Below, piece after piece: positions 1-7,225 of a DNA stretch of 19,343 nt. How positions within the stretch are numbered: position 1 is the first letter of the stretch; each line of letters begins with the position of its first letter. Origin of the DNA: FEN-1297 sp046704255. GTDB lineage: Bacteria; Bacteroidota; Ignavibacteria; Ignavibacteriales; Ignavibacteriaceae. The DNA is taken from assembly GCA_046704255.1 (NCBI GenBank), contig JBJKSH010000245.1, positions 1 to 19,343 on the forward strand, read 5' to 3'. The translations under genes and the position numbers were made by a program. The notes beneath the pieces are model-generated. The model saw nothing but the letters and a program-made list of their open reading frames with translations. It searched no databases and was not told the DNA's origin.

Positions 1-1089
1 CTGATATGATGGTAAAGAAGGCGTAATTTTTCCCGACCAGTTATATGAAACTGTAATTGAAAAATTTCCTTTACTGTCTGAAACTGTTGTTTTAGTCTTT
101 GAAGAATCCACCCATGTTAGTGTAACACCTGCAATGCCCGTATTGCCGTATATAGTTTCCGGTCCATGCTGCCATGAAAGAAACGGGTAGCCGTTATTGT
201 ACTTGACGGTCGGATCAATATTCCAGTAGTCATTAGTGCCGTTTTTTGTTTCAGCTTCAAAGTCCCAGCCACGGGATGTGAAGGTTGATTCAATTTTCAA
301 GCTGTCATCCGGCTCACCTATACCGCCGCTGCTAGTTGATTGAACTGATGAAGTTTTGTCCCAAAATGAATTATTAACTAATCCTTTATTTAATCCAATA
401 AATCCACCGTAATTATTTGACCCTCCTGCTACCAAACCAGTGGAATAACAATTATTAATAATTGACTGATTTGAGGTGATTCCAATAAAGCCACCTAGTT
501 GATTAGGCGTAATATTTGACCCAGTTACCTTACACATAGAATAGCTATTATTTATTATACCGGCATTAGACCCAACCAATCCTCCTACACTATAGTTTGC
601 ATTTATTACTCCTGTTGAATAACAATTGTTTATAATACTGTAATCCCCATTTTGACCTGCTAGTGGCCCAATTATTCCCTTGGAACTTGACATATTTACA
701 TTCACCAATCCCAAATTCTGAATAATGGAGTGGCTTGTATTACCAAAAAGACCTTGATATAATGCAGATCTATTAATATATAATCCGCTTATTGAATGAT
801 TATTCCCGTCATACGTACCTTTAAATGGAATTGAACTATTCCCGATAGGAGTAAAACCATGATTGCTGTCCCACGTGTTAGAAGTAATAGCATTAATATT
901 TGCTGTTTGAATAAAATAATCTCCCCATACACTAGATGTTTGTGTAAGCCAGTAAAGATTATTCAGAGTCGCTATTTGATAAGGATTACCCACGCTGCCA
1001 TTGCCTGCTGTGGGTGGAGTAGAGGTTTGTGCATTTAATATACAAGAAAAATAAAATAATAAGATAAAAAGTATCAATTGTATTTTCAT
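1..1089 (-). CDS. Secreted GLUG-repeat surface protein, C-terminus outside window
   Basis: This gene is open to the left edge; 363 residues are visible and the stop codon is missing. Residues 1-20 form a signal peptide with a hydrophobic core and a likely cut after LNA. The body holds glycine-rich repeats of the GLUG type: GGLVGSN near 169, GGFIGI near 199 and GGFIGLN near 228. These alternate with NNCYSTG-like turns near 154 and 212, and a TYDGNNHSISGL segment lies at 92-103. Residues 315-350 (GIAGVTLTWVDSS then SDSKGNFSITV) resemble a carboxypeptidase-regulatory or Ig-like beta domain. GLUG proteins are usually extracellular adhesin-like beta-solenoids; the exact ligand is unknown. In this lineage such proteins usually end in a T9SS sorting domain, which would lie off the edge. 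The start at 1089 was chosen because GGA sits 7 nt upstream. An in-frame ATG also exists at 1095. Confidence 0.85.
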   Translation of the reverse strand, partial: MKIQLILFILLFYFSCILNAQTSTPPTAGNGSVGNPYQIATLNNLYWLTQTSSVWGDYFIQTANINAITSNTWDSNHGFTPIGNSSIPFKGTYDGNNHSISGLYINRSALYQGLFGNTSHSIIQNLGLVNVNMSSSKGIIGPLAGQNGDYSIINNCYSTGVINANYSVGGLVGSNAGIINNSYSMCKVTGSNITPNQLGGFIGITSNQSIINNCYSTGLVAGGSNNYGGFIGLNKGLVNNSFWDKTSSVQSTSSGGIGEPDDSLKIESTFTSRGWDFEAETKNGTNDYWNIDPTVKYNNGYPFLSWQHGPETIYGNTGIAGVTLTWVDSSKTKTTVSDSKGNFSITVSYNWSGKITPSLPSYQ

Positions 1090-1106
1090 CAGCATATCCG
1101 TTTTTT

Positions 1107-1134
1107 ATTATATCTTTTGTACTTTTGTTATAAA
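1107..1134 (-). promoter_or_regulatory. Candidate promoter of the GLUG gene
   Basis: Read on the minus strand, a perfect TATAAT lies at 1112-1107. A TTTATA lies at 1134-1129, leaving a 16-nt spacer. Transcription would start near 1100, about 11 nt before the start codon. The -10 match is good and the -35 match is weak (4 of 6). Confidence 0.4.
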
Positions 1135-1169
1135 CCGGCATGCGGACAAACTATAACCCTATACAGCAT

Positions 1170-1188
1170 CATTTGCAGGAAGCAAATG
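1170..1188. repeat. Short perfect hairpin
   Basis: CATTTGC (1170-1176) pairs with GCAAATG (1182-1188) across a 5-nt loop. No T-run follows on either strand. Its role is unknown. Confidence 0.5.
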
Positions 1189-1488
1189 CAGGCAAAATAA
1201 ATCTCAAATCTATCCTTTACAACAAGAAAAGGATTGAGAAATTATAAAAATGTGAATAGGGACTATAAAAGCTTCAATTAATAAACCTAAACAGTTTTTA
1301 ATATGCCGTATACAATCATTACCGGTTCATAAAATTATATTTATTTTAAGATGGCTTATCCGCTGCCGATAAAAAATTTTAGTAGTTTAAACAAATAGGG
1401 TCGGAATTATTAAATGAAATGACATCTTCTAATTATCGTATCGAAAATAAAAATAATCTTTATATTAAAAAACCACAAATGATTGTGT

Positions 1489-1511
1489 TGCAGGTCAAGT
1501 GAGCACCTGCA
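1489..1511. repeat. Short hairpin, possible dispersed palindromic repeat
   Basis: TGCAGGT (1489-1495) pairs with ACCTGCA (1505-1511) over a 9-nt loop. It is GC-richer than its surroundings, as small dispersed palindromic repeats in intergenic DNA often are. Only one copy is visible in this window. Confidence 0.4.
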
Positions 1512-1729
1512 TGACAAAGGAATTCTTTTTTAGATTGCCGATACCGGATTTGATTTACTCAGTCAATTCGTAAAGTCGATAAATTAATTTCGATTCCGGT
1601 AGAGAACAGAATCAAGTTTAGAATTAATTTTAATTTCAAGTTTGAAGAGTAGGATTAACCGAAAGAATTACTATTTTTTTTCTTAAAAAGTTTTAGTGGT
1701 AATATTAAATATTTTCAATAAAAGCATAT

Positions 1730-2125
1730 TTATAATTCCGGCTTCCATAAATGTTTTTCCAGATTAACAAATCCTTCATTTGTAAATTCAACTCCCTCGG
1801 AACGAAGTAAGTCTTCCATAATATCGGGGTCGCCGAAATGCAATTTACCGGTAAGCGCACCAAACCTGTTAACAACTCTATGGCAAGGAAGTCCTGATTC
1901 TTTAGCTCCATTTAATGCCCAGCCGACTGTTCTGGCAGCCGAACGAGTTCCGCATGCTTCGGCAACATGGCCGTATGTTGTAACTTTTCCGTAAGGAATT
2001 TTTGCCACAACTTTATATACACGGTCAAAAAAATCCTGCCTGCTTTTATTGTTTGCGGTTTTCCTCGTCTTTTTCTTATTCTTGCTCTTAATCTTATTCT
2101 TAATCTTATTCTTAATCTTACTCAT
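1730..2125 (-). CDS. MGMT/alkyltransferase-family DNA-binding protein
   Basis: This 131-residue protein carries the C-terminal domain of O6-alkylguanine-DNA alkyltransferase. Tyr51 sits in KVTTYG, Arg65 in RSAARTVGWALNG, and the acceptor cysteine Cys81 in PCHRVV. Family members of this length lack the N-terminal domain of Ada/Ogt. Those with Trp in place of Cys are the non-enzymatic ATL proteins, which flip damaged bases for nucleotide excision repair. Here the cysteine is kept, so alkyl transfer is possible but unproven. Residues 1-28 are an odd lysine/asparagine-rich tail, encoded partly by a 12-bp tandem repeat and likely to bind DNA non-specifically. No other in-frame ATG lies before the conserved domain, so the start at 2125 is the best choice despite a weak ribosome site. 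It lies 117 bases downstream of prfB on the same strand. Confidence 0.88.
   Translation of the reverse strand: MSKIKNKIKNKIKSKNKKKTRKTANNKSRQDFFDRVYKVVAKIPYGKVTTYGHVAEACGTRSAARTVGWALNGAKESGLPCHRVVNRFGALTGKLHFGDPDIMEDLLRSEGVEFTNEGFVNLEKHLWKPEL
2085..2120 (-). repeat. Three 12-bp tandem repeats inside the MGMT-like gene
   Basis: On the plus strand the unit is TTCTTAATCTTA. Two copies are exact (2097-2108 and 2109-2120) and one differs at the first base (2085-2096). Each encodes four residues of the KIKN series at the extreme N-terminus. Because 12 is a multiple of 3, gain or loss of a unit would keep the reading frame. Confidence 0.85.
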
Positions 2126-2242
2126 GTCGGTATGTTTACATTTGAACTTTAGCGCATTTCCAGTATAGGAAGTTACAAGTTTTACACTTACCTTATCGAT
2201 ATACTAAGAACTTCTTCAATTTAAACTTACACTTAAACTTCC

Positions 2243-3344
2243 TTAGTTTTGGCTGTACTTTAACAGGAACGCTTTAATGAATTTATTTATGTCGCCATCC
2301 ATTACTGCCTGTACATCTGAGGTTTCTTCTTCCGTTCTATGATCCTTTACCATATTGTAGGGGTGAAAAACATAAGACCTTATCTGGCTGCCCCATTCTA
2401 TTTTCATCTTAGTTTTTTCAACTTCGTCGAGCTCGGCTTCCTGCTTTTCTTTTTCAATTTGATATAGCTTAGATTTAAGCAGCTTCATCGCACTCATCCT
2501 GTTCTGCAGTTGCGACCTTTCACTCTGGCATGCAGCAACTACTCCGGTAGGAATATGAGTTACCCTAACAGCGGTTTCAACCTTATTAACATTCTGTCCG
2601 CCTTTTCCCCCGGATCGATAAGTATCAATTCTTAAATCTGCGGGATTTATTTCAATCTCAATTGTATCGTCAACTTCAGGAATTACAAAAACAGAGGCGA
2701 ATGAGGTATGTCTTCTTTTGTTGGAGTCAAAGGGGGAAATTCTTACAAGTCTGTGTACACCGTTTTCTGCTTTCAAATACCCATAAGCAAACTCACCCTG
2801 AACTTCAATGGTTACACTTTTAATACCTGCACCGTCGCCTTCAAGAATATCTACCATTGTCATTTTATAATCATTCTGCTCACCCCATCTTAAATACATT
2901 CGCATAAGCATCTCGGCCCAGTCCTGTGCTTCGGTTCCGCCAGCACCGGAATGTATTGTAAGAATGCAGTTTTTAGAATCATCCTTGCCGCTTAACATAT
3001 TTTTAAACTCCGCATTCTCTAATGCTTTTCTCAACGATTCAAGTTCGTTATGGATATCGCCGGTAAATGATTCATCATTTTCAATTTGAGCGAGTTGAAT
3101 AAATTCTTCAACGTTGGTTTCTTTTTTCCCCACCTCATTCCATAATTCAACCCATGCTTGAAGAGTTTTTATTTCCTGGAGTACCTTTTGTGCTTCTAAT
3201 TGATCATTCCAGAAAGAAGGCTCGGTGGACTTATGCTGCAGGTCTTTTATCTTTGCTTCTTTATTATCAACGTCAAAGATAGCCTCTTAATTTATGAATT
3301 CTTTCTTTATAAGACTTTAATTCTTTTATTTCTTCTTCGTACAT
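2243..3344 (-). CDS. prfB: Peptide chain release factor 2 (programmed +1 frameshift)
   Basis: RF2 recognises UAA and UGA stop codons in the ribosome and triggers peptide release. The gene is read in two frames. A 23-codon first part starts at ATG 3344 and ends in CTT followed by TGA (3275-3273). Skipping one T gives GAC and opens a second part of 343 codons down to TAA at 2243. The combined 366 residues match the usual RF2 length (365 in E. coli). The stop-recognition tripeptide SPF lies at about residues 203-205, and the catalytic GGQ, in RSGGKGGQNVNK, at about 248-250. Residues 24-70 restore the N-terminal helical domain, with STEPSFWND typical of RF2. Reading only from the second-frame start near 3133 would lose this domain. 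RF2 controls its own synthesis, since low RF2 slows termination at the internal TGA and favours the shift. Confidence 0.96.
3272..3288 (-). promoter_or_regulatory. RF2 recoding site (+1 frameshift)
   Basis: On minus, AAGAGGCTATCTTTGAC is almost the E. coli prfB signal AGGGGGTATCTTTGAC. It has a Shine-Dalgarno-like purine stretch, 3 nt, then the slippery CTT followed by TGA C. The internal Shine-Dalgarno is weaker here (AGAGGC). Spacing to the shift codon is conserved. Confidence 0.93.
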
Positions 3345-3492
3345 TTTCTCTGCCTTTAAATAACTTGAATTTAAAAATACTGATTTTATTCTTTAAATTA
3401 TTTGGTAATTACTTTAAAAAGGAATAATTGAGTTTAGTAAAAATGGAGTTCATCATTATAAGCTAAAAACAGATTTGGAAATTTTTAAACAA

Positions 3493-3519
3493 CATTCCAT
3501 AACTCCAATACTCCGCAAC
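3493..3519 (-). repeat. Copy A of a dispersed 27-bp intergenic repeat
   Basis: Read on minus, this begins GTTGCGGAGTATTGG and ends ATGGAATG. It matches 9861-9887 on plus at 24 of 27 positions. It lies in the gap between prfB and the AtuA small gene. Confidence 0.65.
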
Positions 3520-3543
3520 TCCTTTTATTACTTCACTACAATT

Positions 3544-3855
3544 TTAAATTTCTATTTCCATTCTTAACAATGCAGCAGCAAGAGTTTTCCCCTGCGCATC
3601 AAGCTTTAAGGATACGGTACCTCCTCCTCCGAGGGTATTATGAAGTAAAAAATTCAGGGCTCTTAAGTTCGGAAGTTCATATCTTTCAACTTCACCTAAA
3701 CAAATTCCTTCAAAATGTTTTTTAACTCTTGCAGGGGTTAAATGTTTTTTTATAATTTCATATCCTTTATCATCATACGCAATAATACCAATGTTGGCGG
3801 CATCTCCCTAATCGCCGCTTCTGCCGTGTGCAATATCTTTTAATTTAATTTTCAT
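3544..3855 (-). pseudogene. AtuA small-domain protein gene with in-frame amber codon
   Basis: Conceptual translation from ATG 3855 gives 103 residues with one internal TAG at codon 16 (3810-3808), and TAA at 3546-3544. The protein is the small ferredoxin-fold-like C-terminal domain found fused to, or encoded next to, AtuA/DUF1446 proteins. HGRSGD, stop, GDAANIGIIAY matches the family signature RSGDKGDAANIG, so the amber replaces a conserved lysine. AAG to TAG is one substitution. The rest is intact, including LRALNFLLHNTLGGGG, with no frameshift and no other stop. The gene overlaps the AtuA gene by ATGA, a coupling signal. It may be a recent pseudogene, a readthrough product or a sequencing error. 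No ATG occurs after the stop until near the C-terminus, so ordinary restart is unlikely. Confidence 0.85.
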
Positions 3856-5225
3856 TGTTTCAATTCCAATATTTTTACAACAGGTTCAACCAGGGTTTTG
3901 GGAATTAATGCAGGCCAGTATGCAATTACTTCACTTGGTTTTGGCCTGCCGCCTGCAAATCCCGTTACACCGGGCGGGCCGGTAAGTATTAAAGGAGCTA
4001 TTTCCTTTGCGAATCTTCGTATAGTTGAAATATCTTTTGACCGGACTGCAAACCTCAACATAATTTCGTTAATCTTGTCTTCGTCAATTTTTTCCGAAAG
4101 AGGTCCGTGAGTTGCATTGTAACCGACAAATTCAGTTTTAATTTCATCAAATTTAAGTCCGATATTTTCCAATCTTTTTCTTAAAATTTTATCGGCAGCT
4201 TTGGCTTTAGTTAAAGCATCCGGCCAGCAGTAAGTTAAAGTGCCTGCTGCGGAATAGCCGTCGGCATACGAACAGGAAACTTTATAAAATTCGGTAGCAG
4301 GTTTTCCTTTAACATTAAATACACGAACTTTATCGTTTCCAAGGTCTTCAAGTTTAATGGATGAAAAGTCCGCTACACAGTCAGGAGTAATATATTCGGC
4401 AGGATTTGCTATTTCATAAACCAATTGTTCGGCAACAGTTTCAAAAGATACCCTGCCGCCCGTTCCCTTGTGTTTTGTTATAATTACTTCACCGTTAGGA
4501 TATGCTTCGGCAATCGGAAAGCCAATGTCGGCCATATCGTTAATCGATTCCCAATCGCCTAAAAAGTTTCCGCCGGAAGACTGCGCCCCGCATTCCAGTA
4601 TATGCCCTGCAACGGTGCCGGCAGCCATTAAATTAAAATTGGTTTTCGGCCACCCGAATTCGTAAATCATCGGAGCTAAAGTAAGCCCGGTGTCCGTAGT
4701 TCTTCCTGTAATAACAATATCGGCTCCCTTTTGCAAAGCCTCTACAATAGGGAATGCACCGAAGTAAACATTTGCACTTAAAATTTTATCCTTATATGGG
4801 ACTAAAGGTTCGCCGGTTTCCATATTATTCAATTCACAGCCGGCATTATTTATTTCATTAATTCTCTCAAGAATATCGTCGCCAAGTACCACGGCAATTT
4901 TTAATTTTTCAATGTTCAATTTTACTGCACCATCAAGAATTGCATAAGCGCAGCCAATCGGGTTAACGCCGCCGCCGTTGGTTATTATTTTAATTCCTTT
5001 TTCAATGCATATAGGAAGAATTCTTTTCATCAAATCAGGAATATCACCTGCGTAACCTAAATTAGGATTTCTTATTTTTTGCTTCTGCAGAATCGACATA
5101 GTTACTTCTGCCAGGTAATCCATTACAAGATAATCAACATTACCTTTTGTTACCTGGTTGTAAGGGGCGTCTATCAAATCTCCCCAAAAACCCTGTCCCG
5201 ATGCTATACGAATTTTTTTCTTCAA
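3852..5225 (-). CDS. AtuA/DUF1446 family protein (acyclic terpene utilisation-like)
   Basis: This is a 457-residue member of the AtuA (DUF1446) family. Visible marks are IRIASGQGFWGD at 5-16, LGYAGDIPDL at 56-65, ITNGGGVNP at 81-89, an ITGRTTDTGL stretch in the middle and GPPGVTGFAGGRPKPSEVIA near the end. AtuA was named from the citronellol/geraniol catabolic cluster of Pseudomonas, but its reaction is not established. No AtuCF carboxylase or other atu gene is visible here, so terpene use is not implied. The start is TTG at 5225, supported by GGAG at 5235-5232, six bases upstream; no ATG competes. It forms an overlapping pair with the amber-interrupted small domain gene and diverges from the ymdB-like gene. 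Confidence 0.88.
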   Translation of the reverse strand: MKKKIRIASGQGFWGDLIDAPYNQVTKGNVDYLVMDYLAEVTMSILQKQKIRNPNLGYAGDIPDLMKRILPICIEKGIKIITNGGGVNPIGCAYAILDGAVKLNIEKLKIAVVLGDDILERINEINNAGCELNNMETGEPLVPYKDKILSANVYFGAFPIVEALQKGADIVITGRTTDTGLTLAPMIYEFGWPKTNFNLMAAGTVAGHILECGAQSSGGNFLGDWESINDMADIGFPIAEAYPNGEVIITKHKGTGGRVSFETVAEQLVYEIANPAEYITPDCVADFSSIKLEDLGNDKVRVFNVKGKPATEFYKVSCSYADGYSAAGTLTYCWPDALTKAKAADKILRKRLENIGLKFDEIKTEFVGYNATHGPLSEKIDEDKINEIMLRFAVRSKDISTIRRFAKEIAPLILTGPPGVTGFAGGRPKPSEVIAYWPALIPKTLVEPVVKILELKQ

Positions 5226-5288
5226 CTAATTCTCCGATAAATTCTTATATAAAGATAATAAATGTTTTTAAATTTCTTAGTGATATTC

Positions 5289-5312
5289 TTAAAGAAGGAG
5301 GAGTTTCTTTAA
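5289..5312. repeat. Hairpin displaying GGAGGAG in its loop
   Basis: TTAAAGAA (5289-5296) pairs with TTCTTTAA (5305-5312) over the loop GGAGGAGT. It lies between the divergent AtuA and ymdB-like genes, 47 nt before the ymdB ATG. The strong Shine-Dalgarno-like loop has no start codon at a usable distance. Confidence 0.4.
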
Positions 5313-5358
5313 ATTTATTTCATTTTTAGATATATTGAACGCTCAATTTAGGAAATAT

Positions 5359-6174
5359 ATGGCTCACTTAAATCTACTTTTTATTGGTGATATTGTCGGC
5401 AAGCCCGGTTTAACTCTTGTTCAAACATGGCTGCCGAGTTTAATTCAAAAATATAAAGCCGACCTTGTAATAGCCAACGGTGAAAATGCTTCCGATGGAA
5501 AGGGATGTACGGAAAAAGAAGGGAACTTACTTTTTGAACTTGGCGTACATGTTATTACGGGCGGAAATCATACATGGGATAAACATCAATCCCAGGATTA
5601 TTTAAAAAAAGAACAGAGGGCTTTAAGGCCGCTTAACTATCCCAAAGGCACTTACGGCAACGGACATATAATAGTAGAGACTAAAAAGGGAAAAGTTGCC
5701 GTTATAAATATGCAGGGCAGAACTTTTATGGCTTCTATCGATTGCCCGTTCAGAACCTCCGATTGGATACTTGCAAAGTTAAAGAATGAAACTAATATGA
5801 TATTTATGGATTTTCATGCGGAAGCTACCGCAGAAAAGCTTGCTTTGATTAGTTACCTTGACGGTAAGATAAGTGCTCTTGTGGGAACTCATACGCATAT
5901 TCAAACTGCAGACGAAAGGATTTACCCGAACGGCAGCGGATATATTACGGATGTTGGAATGACCGGCCCTTACGAATCTGTAATAGGCATGAAGACTCAG
6001 GCAGCAATTAATAGATTCCTTTATCAGACTCCGCAAAAGTATGAAACTGCCGAAAACGACGTTCATCTCAGCGGTGTTTACTTTAAAATTGATACGGGAA
6101 CAGGTAAAACTACAGAGATCGAAAGAATAATATTTCCGGACTTTATTACAAGGACGGAACAAAATAATGAATAA
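5359..6174 (+). CDS. ymdB: YmdB-family metallophosphoesterase
   Basis: This 271-residue protein belongs to the YmdB/TIGR00282 family of dinuclear-metal phosphodiesterases, cytoplasmic enzymes that in Bacillus hydrolyse 2',3'-cyclic nucleotides. Metal-binding motifs are FIGDIVGKPG (8-17, Asp11), ANGENASDGKG (39-49), GGNHTWD (68-74), DFHAEATAEK (151-160), GTHTHIQTAD (176-185) and DVGMTGP (198-204). Length fits the family (about 260-270). The start at ATG 5359 is preferred over the TTG at 5335: it has AGGA 5 nt upstream, and MAHLNLLFIGD aligns with normal family starts. The 3' end overlaps the methyltransferase gene by 8 bases (ATGAATAA), so the two are probably translated together. Confidence 0.93.
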   Translation: MAHLNLLFIGDIVGKPGLTLVQTWLPSLIQKYKADLVIANGENASDGKGCTEKEGNLLFELGVHVITGGNHTWDKHQSQDYLKKEQRALRPLNYPKGTYGNGHIIVETKKGKVAVINMQGRTFMASIDCPFRTSDWILAKLKNETNMIFMDFHAEATAEKLALISYLDGKISALVGTHTHIQTADERIYPNGSGYITDVGMTGPYESVIGMKTQAAINRFLYQTPQKYETAENDVHLSGVYFKIDTGTGKTTEIERIIFPDFITRTEQNNE

Positions 6175-7177
6175 TTTTCCTTTACCAAGAATAGATACCG
6201 ATGTGCAATTAAGAAATCTTTTGCTGCCGTATTCAAGGCTTGGCAAAGGAGATGTCTGGGAAGATAAATTACATCAACATAAAGTAGGATGTCTGGATGC
6301 TGCCGATGAATCATCCGTACAAAAACTTTTAAGCGATAACAAAGCTGTTCTTGCAATTCACGATCCCCCTTATAATTTTGTTGCTTTTGAAGAACGGAAT
6401 GTAAAAGAGTTTGTGGATTGGTGCCGGTTGTGGATAAAAAATTCATACGATTTTCTTGCGGACAATTCTTCATTGTATATCTGGCTTGGTGCGGACCAAA
6501 ATAATAACTTTCAGCCTTTTGCGGATTTTGTTTTGATGATGAACGGGAGCGGTTTTAACTCCCGCAGTTTTATAACAATGAGGAACCAGCGCGGATACGG
6601 TACGCAGCAAAACTGGATGTCTATTCGGCAGGAACTTCTTTATTATATTAAAGGTAAGCCCGTTTTTAATATAGAAGCCGAATACACAGACATTCCAAAA
6701 ATATTAAAGGGCTACTATAAAGTTGTTAACGGAAAAGAAACCGAAAACTTCGAACGCAGTAAATCGGAATTTATTAGAGCCGGTAACGTTTGGGTTGATA
6801 TTCAACAGGTGTTTTACAGGATGGAAGAAAATATTAACGGCTGCTATGCTCAGAAACCTTTAAAAGCTATTGATAGAATTATTCTTTCCGGAAGCAGCAA
6901 GAATGATCTTGTAATTGATTTTTTTGCACATTCGGGTGCAACACTTCTTTCCTCGGAAATAAATGAGAGGAAATGTTTTACTATGGATATAGATCCGATT
7001 TATTGCGAAATTTCGATTAGAAGATTGGAACATTACAGAAATACGGGTAAGAAAGGCTGGCAGAATTCAAATCCGTTTGAAGAAGAAATAAGGAATGATG
7101 AAAAGTTAGGAGATTATCTTTCTTCAAAATATGGTTATGCAATTGAACAGCAAAATATAAATTTATTTAAAAGTTAG
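6167..7177 (+). CDS. Solitary DNA methyltransferase, beta-type motif order
   Basis: This 336-residue protein has the order of a beta-class amino-methyltransferase. The catalytic motif DPPYNF is at 66-71, a variable region probably recognising the target at about 130-225, and an AdoMet-binding motif I, DFFAHSGAT, at 251-259. QKPLKAIDRII (229-239) precedes motif I as in this class. DPPY favours N6-adenine over N4-cytosine, but this is inference. Motif I departs from the usual DPFxGSGTT by having His in place of the first Gly and Phe for Pro. No restriction endonuclease, specificity subunit or mismatch nuclease is adjacent. The neighbours are ymdB (8-base overlap) and folD (48 bases on), so it sits in a housekeeping operon. 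It may be an orphan regulatory methyltransferase, or the remnant of a restriction system. Confidence 0.88.
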   Translation: MNNFPLPRIDTDVQLRNLLLPYSRLGKGDVWEDKLHQHKVGCLDAADESSVQKLLSDNKAVLAIHDPPYNFVAFEERNVKEFVDWCRLWIKNSYDFLADNSSLYIWLGADQNNNFQPFADFVLMMNGSGFNSRSFITMRNQRGYGTQQNWMSIRQELLYYIKGKPVFNIEAEYTDIPKILKGYYKVVNGKETENFERSKSEFIRAGNVWVDIQQVFYRMEENINGCYAQKPLKAIDRIILSGSSKNDLVIDFFAHSGATLLSSEINERKCFTMDIDPIYCEISIRRLEHYRNTGKKGWQNSNPFEEEIRNDEKLGDYLSSKYGYAIEQQNINLFKS

Positions 7178-7225
7178 GATATAGTTCATCAAAGCTTTGA
7201 AAATTAAAAAGGAATATAAAACGAA

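Larger units (their letters stand above)
1113..1729. other. Intergenic region of about 600 bases without a gene
   Basis: This AT-rich stretch between the MGMT-like gene and the GLUG gene, both on minus, shows no coding signal that I can support on either strand. It contains two short perfect hairpins (1170-1188 and 1489-1511) and an A/T near-palindrome around 1700-1712. The hairpins lie upstream of the candidate GLUG promoter and lack T-tracts, so they do not look like standard terminators. Confidence 0.6.

Noticed and set aside
1705..1911. Small minus-strand open frame overlapping the MGMT-like gene
   Set aside because: It is another frame of the conserved MGMT coding region and has no motif of its own.
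2243..3344. prfB as a truncated or frameshifted pseudogene
   Set aside because: The stop lies exactly at the conserved RF2 recoding site and both parts join into a full-length RF2.
5779..6473. Two open frames on minus opposite ymdB and the methyltransferase
   Set aside because: They lie wholly opposite strongly supported genes, have no family motifs and no ribosome site.
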